The position numbers and the translations under genes are program-made. A model generated the notes under the pieces. The model made no database searches. It was given only the letters and a program-made list of their open reading frames with translations, and was not told the DNA's origin. 64,000 bases of DNA from Acidicapsa acidisoli (GTDB taxonomy: Bacteria > Acidobacteriota > Terriglobia > Terriglobales > Acidobacteriaceae): contig NZ_JAGSYI010000002.1 of NCBI RefSeq assembly GCF_025685625.1, forward strand, positions 186,001 to 250,000, given 5' to 3'. The stretch's first letter is position 1. Each line of letters opens with the position of its first letter. Positions 35,906 through 45,268 of this stretch are shown here, one piece after another.

Positions 35906-36214
35906 CCGACTGCCCAGGAAATTCTGGCTAGTGTTCGGTCAGTGACGGGAGGAGGCAACTGGAATCGCCTTTCCGAGTGTAAGTCGGAAGGCAAGTTTAG
36001 AGTTGCCGGCTACACTGGCACTTATCGCGCTGTAGCAAACCTCCAGACAGGCGAGACAGTCTAGCGTGTGCAAATCCCTGACGCCGGCGTGAACCAGGCC
36101 TCGGGTACAGAAATCACCCAAAGCTGGAAGCAGGACGATGAGGGAGACATCCAGCTGCCGCTTGACGGCGATCCTTTTCGCATCGACGAGCTTTACCTCA
36201 CCAGCCGCGGTTAG
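35906..36214 (+). pseudogene. Remnant of an acidobacterial retropepsin-like aspartyl protease N-terminus
   Basis: In one frame: PTAQEILASVRSVTGGGNWNRL, KFRVAGYTGTYRAVANLQTGETV, stop TAG (36062), then SWKQDDEGDIQLPLDGDPFRIDELYLTSRG and a second TAG (36212). The layout (A-x-E-I-L, GG-x-W, a W-x-x-D-x-x-G segment, Y-L-T-x-R-G) resembles the domain preceding the protease in secreted aspartyl-protease-like proteins of this phylum. The protease domain itself is absent. Assignment rests on pattern memory only. Confidence 0.4.
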
Positions 36215-37182
36215 GTTTCCGGAGTTATTCTCGCCGCCAAGACGTTCCTCGCTTCGTGGATGCTAAACCACCAACGCACAGATGGCTGAGCTTCGCGAAT
36301 CATGGTTTCTTGCATCGAACGCCAAAGCTTACTGGTCATCGGTAATGCTGTCGTCAGGTCTTCAGAAAGCCCCTCTCGCCGTGCAGGATGCCGTGAAGAG
36401 CTACGGATAGGTGTCGATAATCTGGGCTAGTACCACGGCGTCTTCCCAATGCAGTCAAATCGTGCAACACGCGAAGCGTGTTAACTTTGAAATGCCTTCC
36501 GATTTGTCGGCGTAGAGTGTCGTTTGTCGCGGGCCTTAGACTAGCCTGGGGCGTCGGGCTAAGTTGGTGCACACAATGAGGAGGTTCCGCTTGAATAAGA
36601 CTTCGTTAGAGCCACCCCGACTGTGGGAATATTCTTACCTCATGCACGGAAACAAGGCTTCTTCCAGGGATCGATTCCCTCTCTCAGGCCCAGACGAAAC
36701 GGCGAAACACGACTACTTCTGGTCACTTGTGAGTACCGCCAAGGTGGTATTACTCTTGAGGGGGAAAATACGCTACTGTCTTATTTACGTGATTGTTCAG
36801 CACCTCGTACTGAACAGGGTGCTGCACAATAATCCACGCAAAGTCGGGCTGTAAGAAATTGCCCATAACCCAAAACTACTCGCTATTGAAAACTAACTCG
36901 AAGCGATCAACGTTGATCAGACCTTCCTTAGCCTGCCTGTGGAAAGCTGGATTTGCGTGTCTTGGTCATCAGCGGTGAACGCGTGAGCCCAAGTTGACTA
37001 ACCAAAGGAAGCACTCAGCACTGGGAAGGCCCATGGTGTCGTACATGAACTGCGCAACGGTTGTAATCGGCCATATCAAAGATCCCGAAAGCAAGTTCCG
37101 TGGGATTCCCCGAGTTATGCGAAAGACGGCGGAGAGTCTTTCTAAGTCAGCCTGCCGCTCTACCGCAGGGAAACCTTCGGCC
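36215..37182. other. Gene-poor spacer
   Basis: Nearly 1 kb with only short overlapping frames (36354-36572 on minus, 36564-36854 on plus), none with recognisable motifs or a good ribosome site. It continues the scarred region to its left. The last part (36994-37182) is in frame with the next gene but reads as non-conserved sequence before the signal peptide. Confidence 0.35.
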
Positions 37183-40086
37183 ATGCGCCCGATGTCGAGC
37201 TGGGGGGGAATTTTCGTCTTAGCTGCGATTCTCTTCTCACTTACGAGCGCCCAGGGACAAACCCTCTTCGGACCGCAAAATGTCGGCTCCGCTTCCGCTG
37301 CCCAGACTGTCACCGTCACTGCTCAGGTTGCCGGTCAGGTGAGCAGCGTACAGGTGTTGACCCTCGGCGTAAGCAACCTCGACTTTGCGGCCGGCAGCGT
37401 CGGATCGACGTGTGCCTCCGCCAACCTGTCGCTGAATCAGACGTGCACGGAATCCGTTATCTTCACTCCCACAGCTCCCGGCCTGCGCAACGGCGCCGTT
37501 CTGCTTCTGGACAGCAACGGCAATGTGCTTGGCTCCACCTACCTGGCAGGCACCGGATTGGGCGGTTTGGGAGTCTTCCAACCGGGCCAAATGTTGACGG
37601 TCGCCGGGAACGGTCAATTTCGAGGGGTACTGGATGGAGGACCAGCCACGTTAGCGAATCTGGATTTGCCATCCGGCGTAGCTACCGATGGCGCCGGAAA
37701 CCTGTACATCGCGGATAGTGCACACGACAGAATCCGCAAGGTCAATGCCGCGGGCATCATTTCTACCATTGCGGGAAATGGCAACCCCAGCTATGCGGGC
37801 GACAACGGACCGGCAGTTGTCGCCACTCTGAACACACCCTCGGGCATTACGATTGACGGGGCCGGCAATCTGTACATCGCTGATACCGGCAACAATGCGG
37901 TGCGCAAAATTACGGCCGCCACCGGGATAATTACGACCGTGGCTGGCAACGGAACGGCCGGTTACAACGGAGATAACGTACTGGCAACTGCGGCCAACCT
38001 CAGCGCGCCGTCGGGCGTCACGGTCGACAATGGCGGAAACATCTATATTGCGGACACCCACAATCACCGCATCCGCCTGGTAACCCTTGCGACTGGCTTG
38101 ATCTCGACCGTTGCGGGCAATGGGGCCATTGACCCCGCCACTGGTGGCGGCACGTTCTCAGGCGATGGAGGTACGGCCGTTCTCGCCGGTCTCTATTACC
38201 CGGATACGGTTGCCTTCGATACCGCCGGCAACATGTACATTCCAGACTCGGGCAACAACCGCGTTCGCGAAGTTTCTGCTTCGACCAAGAACATCAGTAC
38301 CTTTGCCGGCACGGGAGCAGGCGGCTATAACGGCGACGGCATCGCGGCCTCTGCGGCAGAACTCTACTACCCCTCCGGCCTGGCATTCGATCCCGCCGGC
38401 AATCTCTACATCGCGGATTCAGCAAACAATCGAATCCGCAAAGTGAGCTCCGCTGACGGCACCATCACGACCTTCGCCGGGAATGGCAACGGACTCTATT
38501 TCGTAGGCTCCGGAGCCGCCACCGTCGCCCAAATTTACAGCCCCATCGGCCTTTGGTTCGATCAAAAGGGGAACCTCTACATCGCCGATTATTTCGATCA
38601 GCGCATTCGCGAAGTGCAAGACAATTTCTTTGAGGTGAGGCTCACTGGCTCGCTCGCCGTCGGCCAAACCTCGCCGGCGGAGCCGGCGACTATCGAGAAC
38701 GATGGCAACGCAGCGCTCGACTTTACTGCCTTCAATCCAGATGCCAATTCAGCCGTCGTTGCCGCTTCGACCACTTGTCCGCTGGGTTCCCCTGACGTGG
38801 CGGTGAACAACGACTGTATCGTCGCTGTGGAGTTTGCCCCGACCGTGGCGGGCAATCCTGTGACCGCCTTTGTGAGTGTCCTAGGCGATACCCCGAACTC
38901 TCCAATGAAAATTCAAATAGGCGGAGTTGCGGTCCCAGCTGCCGGTTCGACCACGACGACAGTTACTTCCAGTCTTAACCCCTCGACGCTCGGACAAAAT
39001 GTGACCTTCACTGCCACGGTCACCACCGGCACGGGAACAGGCACGCTGACCGGCACGGTCAGCTTCAGCGATGGCACGACAGTTCTCGCCGCCGCAGTTC
39101 CGCTCAATGCCGGCGTCGCGACCTTCACTACCTCGGCGCTAACGGTGGGGTCGCATTCAATCACGGCCTCCTACAGCGGCGACTCGGGCCATTCTTCCAG
39201 CACTTCCACGCCTCCGTATGTCCAGGTGGTGAACCAGGTGTTCAGCCCCACCGTCACGGCAGTAACCTCCAGCCTCAATCCTTCGACTTTCGGTCAGGGC
39301 GTGACATTCACTGCCGAAGTCTCCACGGTTGCAGGCACAGGCAATCTGACCGGCACTATAAGCTTCAGCGATGGAGCAAAGGTTCTGGCGGCTGCAGTAC
39401 CGCTCAGCGCGGGCGTAGCTACCTTCGCTACATCGACGCTGGCGGTTGGGTCGCATTCGATCACGGCTTCCTACAGCGGCGACTCGAGCCATTCTCCCAG
39501 CACCTCCACGCCTCCCCTGATCCAGACAGTGTACCCGGCTGGCACCACCGGCGGCTTCGACCTCAGCGTTACTCCCGCTACGCTTACTCTGGCTAGCTCG
39601 CAGAGCACGACAGTCACGGCGACTCTGTCCTCGAGGAACGGCTTCACCGATACGATCGGGTTGGGCTGTGCATCTCTCCCTGCTGCCGTCACCTGCCATT
39701 TCTCCAGCATCAGCGAAACCCTGAAGGCAGGCGCAGTCGACAAAGTACAGCTCACCATCGACACCAACAATCCGTTGAGTGGAGGCACGACGAGCGCCGC
39801 GAATTCCCATACTGACGGCCAAGCCAGGTATCTTGCAGGAGTATTCTTCCCGCTTGCCGGTGTTTTCGGCTGGCTTCTGTGGAGGCACCGGAGGCGTCAC
39901 GCCATGCTGTTCCACGCTGGAGTGCTCTTCCTGCTCGTTTCCAGCGCAGCCTTGCTGGTGACCGGCTGTGGCGGGTTCACCCAAAACAGCGCCGCGCCAG
40001 GCACCTACGTTATTCAAGTAGTGGGCGTCGGCGCCAACAGCAACATGACCCAATCTCAGAATGTAACTCTGACGATTACGAAGTAG
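37183..40086 (+). CDS. NHL-repeat / Ig-like repeat secreted protein with C-terminal membrane segments
   Basis: ATG 37183 is preferred because it directly precedes a signal peptide (SSWGGIFVLAAILFSLTSAQG) and has AGGGAAA upstream; the open frame extends back to 36994 (another ATG at 37117). Order: a choice-of-anchor segment (SVQVLTLGVSNLDFAAGS), about six NHL repeats (GNLYIADSAHDRIRKVNAAG, GNLYIADTGNNAVRKI), an anchor-D domain, two tandem Ig-like (Big_3) domains at 38953-39238 and 39259-39532, and a further beta domain. The C-terminus has two hydrophobic stretches (GVFFPLAGVFGWLLW; GVLFLLVSSAALLVTGCGG). The role is unknown; an envelope protein is likely. The next gene starts 7 bp after the stop. 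Confidence 0.85.
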   Translation: MRPMSSWGGIFVLAAILFSLTSAQGQTLFGPQNVGSASAAQTVTVTAQVAGQVSSVQVLTLGVSNLDFAAGSVGSTCASANLSLNQTCTESVIFTPTAPGLRNGAVLLLDSNGNVLGSTYLAGTGLGGLGVFQPGQMLTVAGNGQFRGVLDGGPATLANLDLPSGVATDGAGNLYIADSAHDRIRKVNAAGIISTIAGNGNPSYAGDNGPAVVATLNTPSGITIDGAGNLYIADTGNNAVRKITAATGIITTVAGNGTAGYNGDNVLATAANLSAPSGVTVDNGGNIYIADTHNHRIRLVTLATGLISTVAGNGAIDPATGGGTFSGDGGTAVLAGLYYPDTVAFDTAGNMYIPDSGNNRVREVSASTKNISTFAGTGAGGYNGDGIAASAAELYYPSGLAFDPAGNLYIADSANNRIRKVSSADGTITTFAGNGNGLYFVGSGAATVAQIYSPIGLWFDQKGNLYIADYFDQRIREVQDNFFEVRLTGSLAVGQTSPAEPATIENDGNAALDFTAFNPDANSAVVAASTTCPLGSPDVAVNNDCIVAVEFAPTVAGNPVTAFVSVLGDTPNSPMKIQIGGVAVPAAGSTTTTVTSSLNPSTLGQNVTFTATVTTGTGTGTLTGTVSFSDGTTVLAAAVPLNAGVATFTTSALTVGSHSITASYSGDSGHSSSTSTPPYVQVVNQVFSPTVTAVTSSLNPSTFGQGVTFTAEVSTVAGTGNLTGTISFSDGAKVLAAAVPLSAGVATFATSTLAVGSHSITASYSGDSSHSPSTSTPPLIQTVYPAGTTGGFDLSVTPATLTLASSQSTTVTATLSSRNGFTDTIGLGCASLPAAVTCHFSSISETLKAGAVDKVQLTIDTNNPLSGGTTSAANSHTDGQARYLAGVFFPLAGVFGWLLWRHRRRHAMLFHAGVLFLLVSSAALLVTGCGGFTQNSAAPGTYVIQVVGVGANSNMTQSQNVTLTITK
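38953..39532 (+). repeat. Tandem duplication of an Ig-like module
   Basis: Two adjacent units of about 280 bp encode near-identical domains: VTSSLNPST[LF]GQ, then VTFTA, then LTGT[VI]SFSDG, then LAAAVPL, then GSHSITASYSGDS. Similarity is visible at DNA level (for example the shared GGTCGCATTC...TCACGGC segments), so the duplication is fairly recent or homogenised. Confidence 0.8.
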
Positions 40087-40093
40087 GGGCGAG

Positions 40094-40693
40094 ATGAAGA
40101 GCTTCCATAGCGTGAATCTGGTGCGGGGCGGACGGCTCGACATCCGGTGGCGGCGTACCGCAGTACTTCCCCTGGTGCTATTGGCGCTCTCCATCGTCCT
40201 GGCGAAACCTGCGCTTGGCCAGGTGAGGGAGTCGGCCGAGGTCGGTGGAGTGATGCTTTCGGCGGGAGGGTCCTTTTCCGGTTACTACGTCGGATATGGC
40301 CAGCGCAAGCTGTTTGGCCCCACCGCGTTCGTCGACGTCACCCCCAGGGGCCCCCTTGGCATTGAAGCCGAAGCGCGCTGGCTCAAGCTGAATGAGACAG
40401 CCTACGTGCACGACGAGACCTACCTCATAGGGCCCCGCTTCGCCTTCAAAGAGCTGGGCCGGTTCAAGCCGTACGCCAAAGTCCTTTTCGGAGTTGGCCA
40501 ATTCACGTTTCCCTACAACTACGCGCACGGCACTTACTTTGTGGTAGCGCCGGGCGCCGGATGCGATTTCCGCGTCAATCGCCGAATCTACCTGCGCCTC
40601 GCGGATTTTGAATACCAGGACTGGCCCCAATTCACTTACGGCGCGCTCCCTTCCTATGGCATCAGCTCCGGCATCCGTATTCGCCTCTTCTGA
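40094..40693 (+). CDS. Outer-membrane beta-barrel protein
   Basis: The 199-residue protein starts at ATG 40094, 7 bp after the preceding stop, with GGGGCGAG just upstream. Signal peptide AVLPLVLLALSIVLAKPALG. The mature part shows alternating amphipathic strands separated by short turns (GVMLSAGGSFSGYYVGYGQ, GIEAEARWLKL, YLIGPRFAFKELGRFKPYAKVLFGVGQF) and ends in a Phe (IRIRLF), the usual barrel terminal signature for BAM recognition. About eight strands, as in OmpA/OmpW-like porin folds. The tight linkage suggests it works with the NHL/Ig protein. Confidence 0.82.
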   Translation: MKSFHSVNLVRGGRLDIRWRRTAVLPLVLLALSIVLAKPALGQVRESAEVGGVMLSAGGSFSGYYVGYGQRKLFGPTAFVDVTPRGPLGIEAEARWLKLNETAYVHDETYLIGPRFAFKELGRFKPYAKVLFGVGQFTFPYNYAHGTYFVVAPGAGCDFRVNRRIYLRLADFEYQDWPQFTYGALPSYGISSGIRIRLF

Positions 40694-40929
40694 TCACGGT
40701 GATTGTTCCGGTCGCAGTAAAAATGCTCCACCGGGCCGAGCTTGCGAATGAATCTACGGATCGATTCCTCGCGATTAGCGATCGTATCCAGGCTACAAAC
40801 TTCGCCAGTTGGCTCGGCAATCGCCACGGCGATGAGGCAGGAAAATGATGAAGACCGGCTTGGAAACAGAATCCCCTGCGGTGCTTCTCAAACTCGTCGA
40901 AAAGGCCGAGCGACCAATTTTGGAAGGCT

Positions 40930-42036
40930 TTAGCCGACGATGTATTTGCTCCCCGGCAACAATGAGATCAGCTTGACCCCGAGATAGGTAATAAGGAAAG
41001 TAGTGAATGCGATCGCTGGAATGCGCACAAACGCATTTCCGATTATGGGCGCCATGCGGGTATGAATGGCGTTGAGTACGATGATGTGCGCCAGGTACAT
41101 GCCATAGCTCATGCGCGAAAGATCGTCTATCAATCGCCATAGGAGGCTGTTGCTGCGATTCGCATGAATGTTTCGGAAGAGCAGGAAGAGTCCTGCAGTC
41201 ATGATCGCAACGTTCAGTATGGTGAAATTCCATGTCAGCTCGAGACTCTTTACTTCATGCTCGTAGCGAAGTCTGTAGAGAAACCCTCCGGCGGTAGCAG
41301 AATAACCCACCACAATCATGCCGATTGCGAGCCAGTCGATACGCGACGAAGGCGCCATCCAGAATCGCTTGATGTAGGCGGCCAGTACGGCATAGCCGAT
41401 GAAGCCTGAGAAGTAGTAGAGGGTTGGCGTTGCATTCCAATAACACTCGCCCCACACCTCTGCGAAGAAGAGGTGAATGAAGGGCAGCGTCAATGTCACG
41501 CCCCACAGCGCCAGGAAGAGTTCCATGCTCTTGCGGCTTGCCGATACGATCCACGGCGAGAACACGGGTGCGATTAGGTAGATCGCCATCAGCATGTAGA
41601 CGAACCACAGATGGCCGACTTCGGTGCCGTAGTTGACGGGGATTTTGGCGATGTTGAGCAATGCGGTATGAAGAGTGATCGCTCCTTGCGCGTAGTAATA
41701 GAAGGCGTAGACTGCGCACCAGATCACGAAGGGAATCAATACACGGGTGAAGCGCTTCCGGAAGAATTTACGCTCATCTTCGATGGGAAAAAGGAAGAAT
41801 CCGGTAATCATGACGAACAGCGGCACGCAGACGCGCAGGAGCGAGTTTGTCCATCCCACGGCCCAGGACCCCGCCGTGTGCAGTACGGTTCCGTTTGATG
41901 ATATGTACTCGAACTCGCCGGTGTGGATCTGCATGACCATGTAAATCGCAATAACGCGCAAGAGATCGAAGCCGCGATGCCGCGTGTGGACGGGAGAAGC
42001 TGAGATTTTCAAGATATGCGGGCTCCAGTCATTCAA
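40930..42036 (-). CDS. Acyltransferase family 3 membrane protein (OafA/WecH-like)
   Basis: The 368-residue protein starts at a TTG (42036); no in-frame ATG is suitably placed and no strong ribosome site was seen. About ten membrane segments. Family motifs: RGFDLLRVIAIYMVMQIH (the R-x-x-A...H pattern with catalytic His), an arginine-rich FRKRFTRVLIPFVIW, GHLWFVYMLMAIYLIAPVF, and YGMYLAHIIVLN near the end. Such enzymes O-acylate sugars of polysaccharides or lipids at the cytoplasmic membrane. No glycosyltransferases adjoin it, so the acceptor is unknown. Confidence 0.9.
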   Translation of the reverse strand: MNDWSPHILKISASPVHTRHRGFDLLRVIAIYMVMQIHTGEFEYISSNGTVLHTAGSWAVGWTNSLLRVCVPLFVMITGFFLFPIEDERKFFRKRFTRVLIPFVIWCAVYAFYYYAQGAITLHTALLNIAKIPVNYGTEVGHLWFVYMLMAIYLIAPVFSPWIVSASRKSMELFLALWGVTLTLPFIHLFFAEVWGECYWNATPTLYYFSGFIGYAVLAAYIKRFWMAPSSRIDWLAIGMIVVGYSATAGGFLYRLRYEHEVKSLELTWNFTILNVAIMTAGLFLLFRNIHANRSNSLLWRLIDDLSRMSYGMYLAHIIVLNAIHTRMAPIIGNAFVRIPAIAFTTFLITYLGVKLISLLPGSKYIVG

Positions 42037-42286
42037 AGATGATAGTGAAAGCCTCGTTGGCGAAAACGGTGTAATGGGAAGCTGCTAGAAAAGTTGACAG
42101 ACCGCGTTGTGCCCCGATGCTAAACCCGTTGATGATAAATCCTCGGGCCGCTCATCGAGGTGTTCTGGCGAGGATTACGTCAAAACTGAAAATACGCTTA
42201 CCAATATGCACTCAAAACGAGGCCAGTTGGAAGGCGACCAAAAAGCTTGCGCAGATCGATAGCCATCTTGCCGTACACTTTCATTG

Positions 42287-43090
42287 ATGAATAAGTCCAC
42301 ACTTTTTCTTTCGTGCTTTGCGCCCCTTACTGCATGTGTTTTGGCCGCGCCTCAACCTGCTGCACCGCCGGTTCTCGCGCATTCCACACAGATGATCGTC
42401 GTAGTCACGCCTGGCTGGGACGCGGTCCAGGGCTGGCTGGAGCGTTTCGAGCGCGCTGATTCGCAGGAGTCATGGCGTTCCGTGGGCGAACCCGTCCCTA
42501 TCGTGGTTGGCAGCAGGGGTATGGGCTGGGGCATAGGCCTCATCGATGCTGGACAACCGGGTATCCGCATCGAACCCGAACCAATCAAGATAGAGGGGGA
42601 TGGCAAGTCGCCAGCCGGCGTTTTCACCATGGGTACGGCATTCGGCTACTCAATCCAGCCCCTACCTGGACTCAAGCTGCCCTATCTCGTCCTCACTGAA
42701 TCCATTGAATGCGTCGACGACGTCTCATCGAAGAACTATAACCGGATCGTCGACCGTTCCACCGTTGCACCTGACTGGAACAGCTCCGAGCATATGCGCG
42801 ATGTCGGCGAATCCTATCGCTGGGGAGTCGTGATCGATCACAACGCCATTGTACCGAGTCGCACGGTACCACAGCCGCGAGGCGGCTCTTGTGTTTTTCT
42901 CCATATCTGGCACAGCAGCGACCGCGGCACCGCTGGCTGCACCGCGATGACCAGGAACAATCTCGAATCCCTGCTCCTCTGGCTCAATCCAGCTCGGCTG
43001 CCGGTTCTGGTCCAACTGCCCGAGTCGGCATATCAACGCTTAGCCGTATCGTGGGGTCTTCCTCAGCAGCCGGCACCTGCTACGCATTAA
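42287..43090 (+). CDS. L,D-transpeptidase-like (YkuD-type) lipoprotein
   Basis: ATG 42287 is used (an adjacent TTG is also in frame). A short hydrophobic leader ends in the lipobox L-T-A-C (Cys17), so lipid attachment is likely. Around residues 206-221 is HIWHSSDRGTAGCTAM, the His...S/T-x-G-C signature of the YkuD fold (His206, Cys218). Upstream KIEGDGKSPAGVFTMGTAFG is also typical. These proteins cross-link peptidoglycan or attach proteins to it from the periplasmic side. It converges with a VanX-type dipeptidase 13 bp away, which acts on the same polymer's precursors. Confidence 0.8.
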   Translation: MNKSTLFLSCFAPLTACVLAAPQPAAPPVLAHSTQMIVVVTPGWDAVQGWLERFERADSQESWRSVGEPVPIVVGSRGMGWGIGLIDAGQPGIRIEPEPIKIEGDGKSPAGVFTMGTAFGYSIQPLPGLKLPYLVLTESIECVDDVSSKNYNRIVDRSTVAPDWNSSEHMRDVGESYRWGVVIDHNAIVPSRTVPQPRGGSCVFLHIWHSSDRGTAGCTAMTRNNLESLLLWLNPARLPVLVQLPESAYQRLAVSWGLPQQPAPATH

Positions 43091-43103
43091 CCGGGCAGAC
43101 TTG

Positions 43104-43880
43104 CTACTGGCTTAAATCCTCGAATTTTACGTTGATGATCGGGTAGAGCTTCCAATCCTTGTAGTCGAAGTGCCACCACTCATCCGGGATCACTTTGAAG
43201 CCCTGTTTTTCCATGGCCTCGCGCAGCAGCGCACGACGGGCGCGCTCATCGGCTGTGCCGCCCGGATAGTCGGCGTAGGCACGATCGGTCATCTCGTCAT
43301 AGCCGCTCGGCATCTGCACTTCTTCACCCGTCTTCAGATCATATAGAGAGAGGTCCACCGCGCACCCGCGGTTGTGCTTTGATCCCTCTGCGGGGTTAGC
43401 GACAAAGTTTTTCTTATCATCCGGCGTCGCGTCCCAAAAGATCTTGGTCACGTACCACGGACGGTAGCCGTCGTGAATAATTAGGCCGTATCCATGATGC
43501 CTCAACTGGTGATTGGCGAGCACCAGTGCCCGCGCGGCCGGCCGCTCCAGAAAAGCTCGTGCCTGCGTGTAAACTGGAGTACCCAGAAAATTGTTCGTGG
43601 TCGCGTATCGGATATCCAATTTTATGGTCGGATCGAGCTTGACCAGTTCCACCAAGTCGGGCTCGCGGAAAGTCCCTTCTTCTTTAGGCGCCTGACTTTT
43701 CAATGCCTCCGCGCGCAGTTCTTCCACTGGCCGCAGCGGCGTAATGCGAAAACTCACCTGTTGTGCCTCAGTCAGCGGCGCCAGGGATACCGATATGAGG
43801 AAAAGACAGCGGAGAGGCGTTAGGAACGCGTGTGGAATGCGAGGACCATCAAGAAGCTTTCGCAGTGGTTTCACTGGCAT
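43104..43880 (-). CDS. ddpX: D-alanyl-D-alanine dipeptidase (VanX/DdpX family)
   Basis: The 258-residue protein starts at ATG 43880. A signal-like segment (FLTPLRCLFLISVSLAPLTEA) sends it to the periplasm. The catalytic domain has IHDGYRPW (the Arg that stabilises the transition state), SKHNRGCAVDLSL (zinc ligands His169 and Asp176) and EWWHFDY (base Glu234, ligand His237), in VanX spacing. Family activity: hydrolysis of D-Ala-D-Ala. Without vanA/vanH-type genes nearby, a role in using cell-wall dipeptide or in wall turnover is likelier than glycopeptide resistance. Confidence 0.9.
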   Translation of the reverse strand: MPVKPLRKLLDGPRIPHAFLTPLRCLFLISVSLAPLTEAQQVSFRITPLRPVEELRAEALKSQAPKEEGTFREPDLVELVKLDPTIKLDIRYATTNNFLGTPVYTQARAFLERPAARALVLANHQLRHHGYGLIIHDGYRPWYVTKIFWDATPDDKKNFVANPAEGSKHNRGCAVDLSLYDLKTGEEVQMPSGYDEMTDRAYADYPGGTADERARRALLREAMEKQGFKVIPDEWWHFDYKDWKLYPIINVKFEDLSQ

Positions 43881-43919
43881 CTCATAACAAGTGTGACTGG
43901 CTCGAATGTACCACTCGCA

Positions 43920-44560
43920 TCACCGATCCGAAAGCGGAGTTTTGAGGCATTGATGATTCATGTCATGGATCGCTATATCGATTGCGCCCTCGCCCTCCCT
44001 CGTATCTTCGATTACGTTTTTGATGCCCGGCCCGGCGCGCGCCGTTTTCCTCATGACTTTTGCGCCCAGCACTAGCGCACGCTCTATGCATCCCGTGACG
44101 CGTTGCGCTAAGTCGTGGGCGTCATCCGGAAATGCCCCTTCAACCTGCAGGCAGCCGGTCAGGCAGATATCCACATACGATTGCACGATGGGGAACTCGG
44201 GCGACGGCAGGCTCTTCTCCCGTTCGCCGGGTTTGAAGTCGTTCACGTACATCCAGACCTTGTCTTTCGGCTTATAGTCACCGCTGAGGATCTCGATCTC
44301 GTCAATAATGTCCGTCGGTGTATAGCCCTGTTCGCGCCTGTTGGTGTCATCCAGTTCCTGTTTGCTCACCGCGTAGACCACTCCTTGAATGGAACCCGAA
44401 GGGTCCGGAGCGGCCCCGGCAAACGTGGTGGTGAAGCCGATGGAACCTGTGCGGGCTCACCAACCACGGGCAAACCTCGAAACCTTGGCCAGCAGCACGT
44501 AAATCGCCCGCGGCGTTGTCCTGAGGCGCGATGACTGTTCGATCAGGTAGCCATATCCAA
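43920..44560 (-). pseudogene. Gamma-glutamylcyclotransferase-like gene with in-frame stop
   Basis: One minus-strand frame reads PYIFGYGYLIEQSSR, ARGW, TGA at 44457-44459, then GSIGFTTTFAG, GSIQGVVYAVSKQELDDTNRREQGYT and, further on, IVQSYVDICLTGCL. The YGYL substrate-loop motif, G-V-V-Y-x-V and L-D-x-x-N-R-R-E-x-G-Y are typical of the AIG2/GGCT fold. No start codon precedes the YGYL region and the TGA splits the domain. The part after the stop (43920-44381) is open but lacks the active-site loop. Confidence 0.6.
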
Positions 44561-44849
44561 AGATGTAAGGTATGCTTTCTCCTCGTTTCTTCGAGCCGAT
44601 GTCTAGTGGACTGCAACTGACTGGGCCTTAGGCTCTGGCAGCTCAATGTGGCTGTGAATTCTAGTTCCTGGCTTCATGCTGGAGCGCGAGGCAAAAGTTG
44701 GACCGACCGCCTGCGGCCAATAAGGCAAAGAACCGCGGAGTTCCTCTGAAATTCTATGCGAGCTGAGTCAGCAGGTCCGAGGCAAATTATAGCTCGAATT
44801 ATGTTCCGAGTCAGTAAACGCCCCACGTGGCAAGGAGGAGTTCTGCCGA
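44561..44849. other. Spacer without recognisable gene
   Basis: About 290 bp between the broken cyclotransferase-like gene and the transposase relic. No coding motif seen. CAGGTCGG-type or inverted-repeat ends of an IS could not be paired by eye. Confidence 0.3.
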
Positions 44850-45124
44850 CCCAGAACGCACACGTAGAAAGCTTCCATGGACGGCCCAGAGAAGAGTGCC
44901 TGCGTATAAGTTGGTTCAGAAACCTGTTCGACGCACGCATCAAGATTGCCGCTTGGAAAAGAGAGTACAACGAAGAGCGGCCACACAGCAGCCTCGGCTA
45001 CAGAACGCCAGCCGAGTTTGTTGAAGCAATCCGCAGCCAGAGCTATGGAAAAGACGCAGGCTTCGCCCGCTTGGAAAACGCCTCCGGCGTTTCCCACTTT
45101 GCCATAGCTCCGACGACGGGTTAA
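44850..45124 (+). pseudogene. IS3-family transposase (OrfB) C-terminal remnant
   Basis: Similarity starts at PTQNAHVESFHGRPREECL, which contains the catalytic Glu of the DDE triad, and runs through NLFDARIKIAAWKREYNEERPHSSLGYRTPAEF, the standard end of IS3-group integrase cores. The upstream two thirds (both catalytic Asp) are missing; codons before 44850 are unrelated. A C-terminal extension of about 30 residues ends at TAA 45122. Cannot transpose. Confidence 0.85.
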
Positions 45125-45268
45125 ATTCATATCAACCAACGTGCGGAGTTTGGGGGCAGGTCAACGGGGCTGGCAATCAGACCTGCCACGATGACAAGAC
45201 GATGACAACCGGACGTTGCGAATCGTAGACAATTGCATGAGGTAACTTTGCAGGGAAAGTGGCAGAAA

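Noticed and set aside
36354-36854. Short frames on both strands as genes
   Set aside because: No motifs, no ribosome sites, and overlapping opposite frames; the area appears to be non-coding spacer.
43104-43880. Glycopeptide resistance locus
   Set aside because: Only a VanX-type dipeptidase is present; vanA-, vanH- and vanS/R-type genes are missing nearby.
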